DNA of 64,000 nt from Yponomeuta sedellus (lineage: Eukaryota > Arthropoda > Insecta > Lepidoptera > Yponomeutidae): NCBI GenBank assembly GCA_934045075.1, contig OW203745.1, positions 15,000,768 to 15,064,767 of the forward strand, given 5' to 3'. The translations under genes were made by a program, and so were the position numbers. The first letter of the stretch is position 1. Every line of letters starts with the position of its first letter. Positions 63,331 to 64,000 of this stretch are shown here, in pieces. The notes beneath the pieces were generated by a model. That model was not told where the DNA came from, ran no database searches, and was given only the letters and a program-made list of their open reading frames with translations.

Positions 63331-63742
63331 CTCGAGCAGCAGGTCGCTAGCTGCTGCACTATAACGTCTAAGGCAGGCGGCTACCTCGTTCTTCATCAAA
63401 TTTTAAAGAAAGTCTATGGTGTAATTATCTCAATTTCTGCTCAGCGTAAATCGTTTCGTAATCTTACTTTAAACAATATAATAACTTTACTACATCGAGG
63501 GTAGCATAAATGAAAAATCAGTAAGTTTTATGGGGAATATAATTACAGGGAAAGTACACATTACCTAAACTTAAAACTTAAAGTGTGTTGAACTTATGGG
63601 TAGTATCAATCAGGGAACGTGTCAACCGGATATTCTGAGCTTCACTTACAACAATTAATAAAATAGAAAATCTCATATTCAATAACTTATAAGTTTATAA
63701 ATAACCCATACCATAATATTAACCTCACACCTGCATTCCAAT

Positions 63743-63990
63743 GGGGTAGACAGGCACCAAGGACTGCCACTTGCCACGATCCTGACAGATTACCTTCGCT
63801 TCATCAACATTCATTAGTCGTTACATGCACTCACGTCAGTTCCGGTTACTTTTTATCTTCCATTTGCTAATACATTCCTTATCTGGTCGAAGTATGTGGG
63901 ACGTCCCTTTCCACCCACATTCGCCATGTATATTTGTTTCATCAATATTTCTTCCTTCATCCTCTCCACATATATCACAGTACAATGAAG
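63743..63990 (-). pseudogene. LINE ORF2 C-terminal tail, minus strand
   Basis: The complement encodes the 'VERM..E....IYMANVGGKGRP.TYFDQIRNVLAN' type of ending; recognisable in 'catcctctccacatat', 'ccacattcgccatgtatatttgtttcatc', 'acttgccacgatcctgacagattaccttcgcttc'. Same family as 40125-40455. Confidence 0.65.
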
Positions 63991-64000
63991 GTGTAGCTGA

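Noticed and set aside
62996..63399. Arg/Ser/His-rich open frames in the GC-rich block
   Set aside because: Several overlapping frames on the same strand with no conserved features; composition effect of GC-rich sequence.

Overview
The window is a stretch of moth or butterfly (Lepidoptera) nuclear DNA. It is AT-rich, its one recognisable host gene is split into small exons separated by 1-5 kb introns, and most of the rest is nested transposable-element debris of kinds abundant in lepidopteran genomes: LINE tails of the 'tagtccactgctgg' type, 5S-rRNA-derived and tRNA-derived SINEs, short Helitron-like elements ending in CTAG, and Penelope fragments. Nothing points to a prokaryote or virus.

Host genes: (1) a glycoside hydrolase family 27 enzyme (alpha-N-acetylgalactosaminidase/alpha-galactosidase) on the minus strand. 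Nine coding exons can be placed between 35005 and 20532, with consistent phases and all catalytic residues present; the last few codons were not located. (2) About 1.1 kb upstream and divergent, at 36131-36230, is a GC-rich first exon encoding a signal peptide of an unidentified secreted protein on the plus strand. Its later exons are not recognisable here.

Layout: 1-3.1 kb, 14.4-19.5 kb, 21.6-28.2 kb, 43.8-44.2 kb and 48.2-52.5 kb are dominated by one striking repeat. It carries a tRNA-like cassette with Pol III A and B boxes and a T-run terminator immediately downstream, is bounded by a ~28-bp end motif, occurs as direct tandem (308-309 bp period), inverted and solo forms, and is repeatedly flanked by 11-12 bp target duplications. 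3.6-13 kb holds MITEs, a Penelope GIY-YIG nuclease fragment, LINE tails and a long TG microsatellite. 20.5-35 kb is the GH27 gene with repeat-filled introns (Helitron-like tandem, a ~170 bp palindrome, a purine-rich minisatellite, a TTA-flanked MITE). 36.2-45.7 kb is mostly repeat remnants. 45.7-48.1 kb is a frameshifted reverse transcriptase with a C-terminal zinc-knuckle plus restriction-like endonuclease region. 50.5-51.7 kb is a ~150 bp satellite-like array. 55.7-57.8 kb is a dead mariner, broken by a 358 bp insertion and lying inside a larger inverted repeat. 58.76-63.01 kb is a Transib element encoding a RAG1-like DDE transposase pseudogene with RSS-heptamer-like ends (CACGGTG).

The best candidates for something undescribed are the tRNA-cassette repeat with near-constant 12-bp target duplications (an empty-site paralogue lies in the same window), the 28-bp solo insertion, and the Transib/RAG1-like element.
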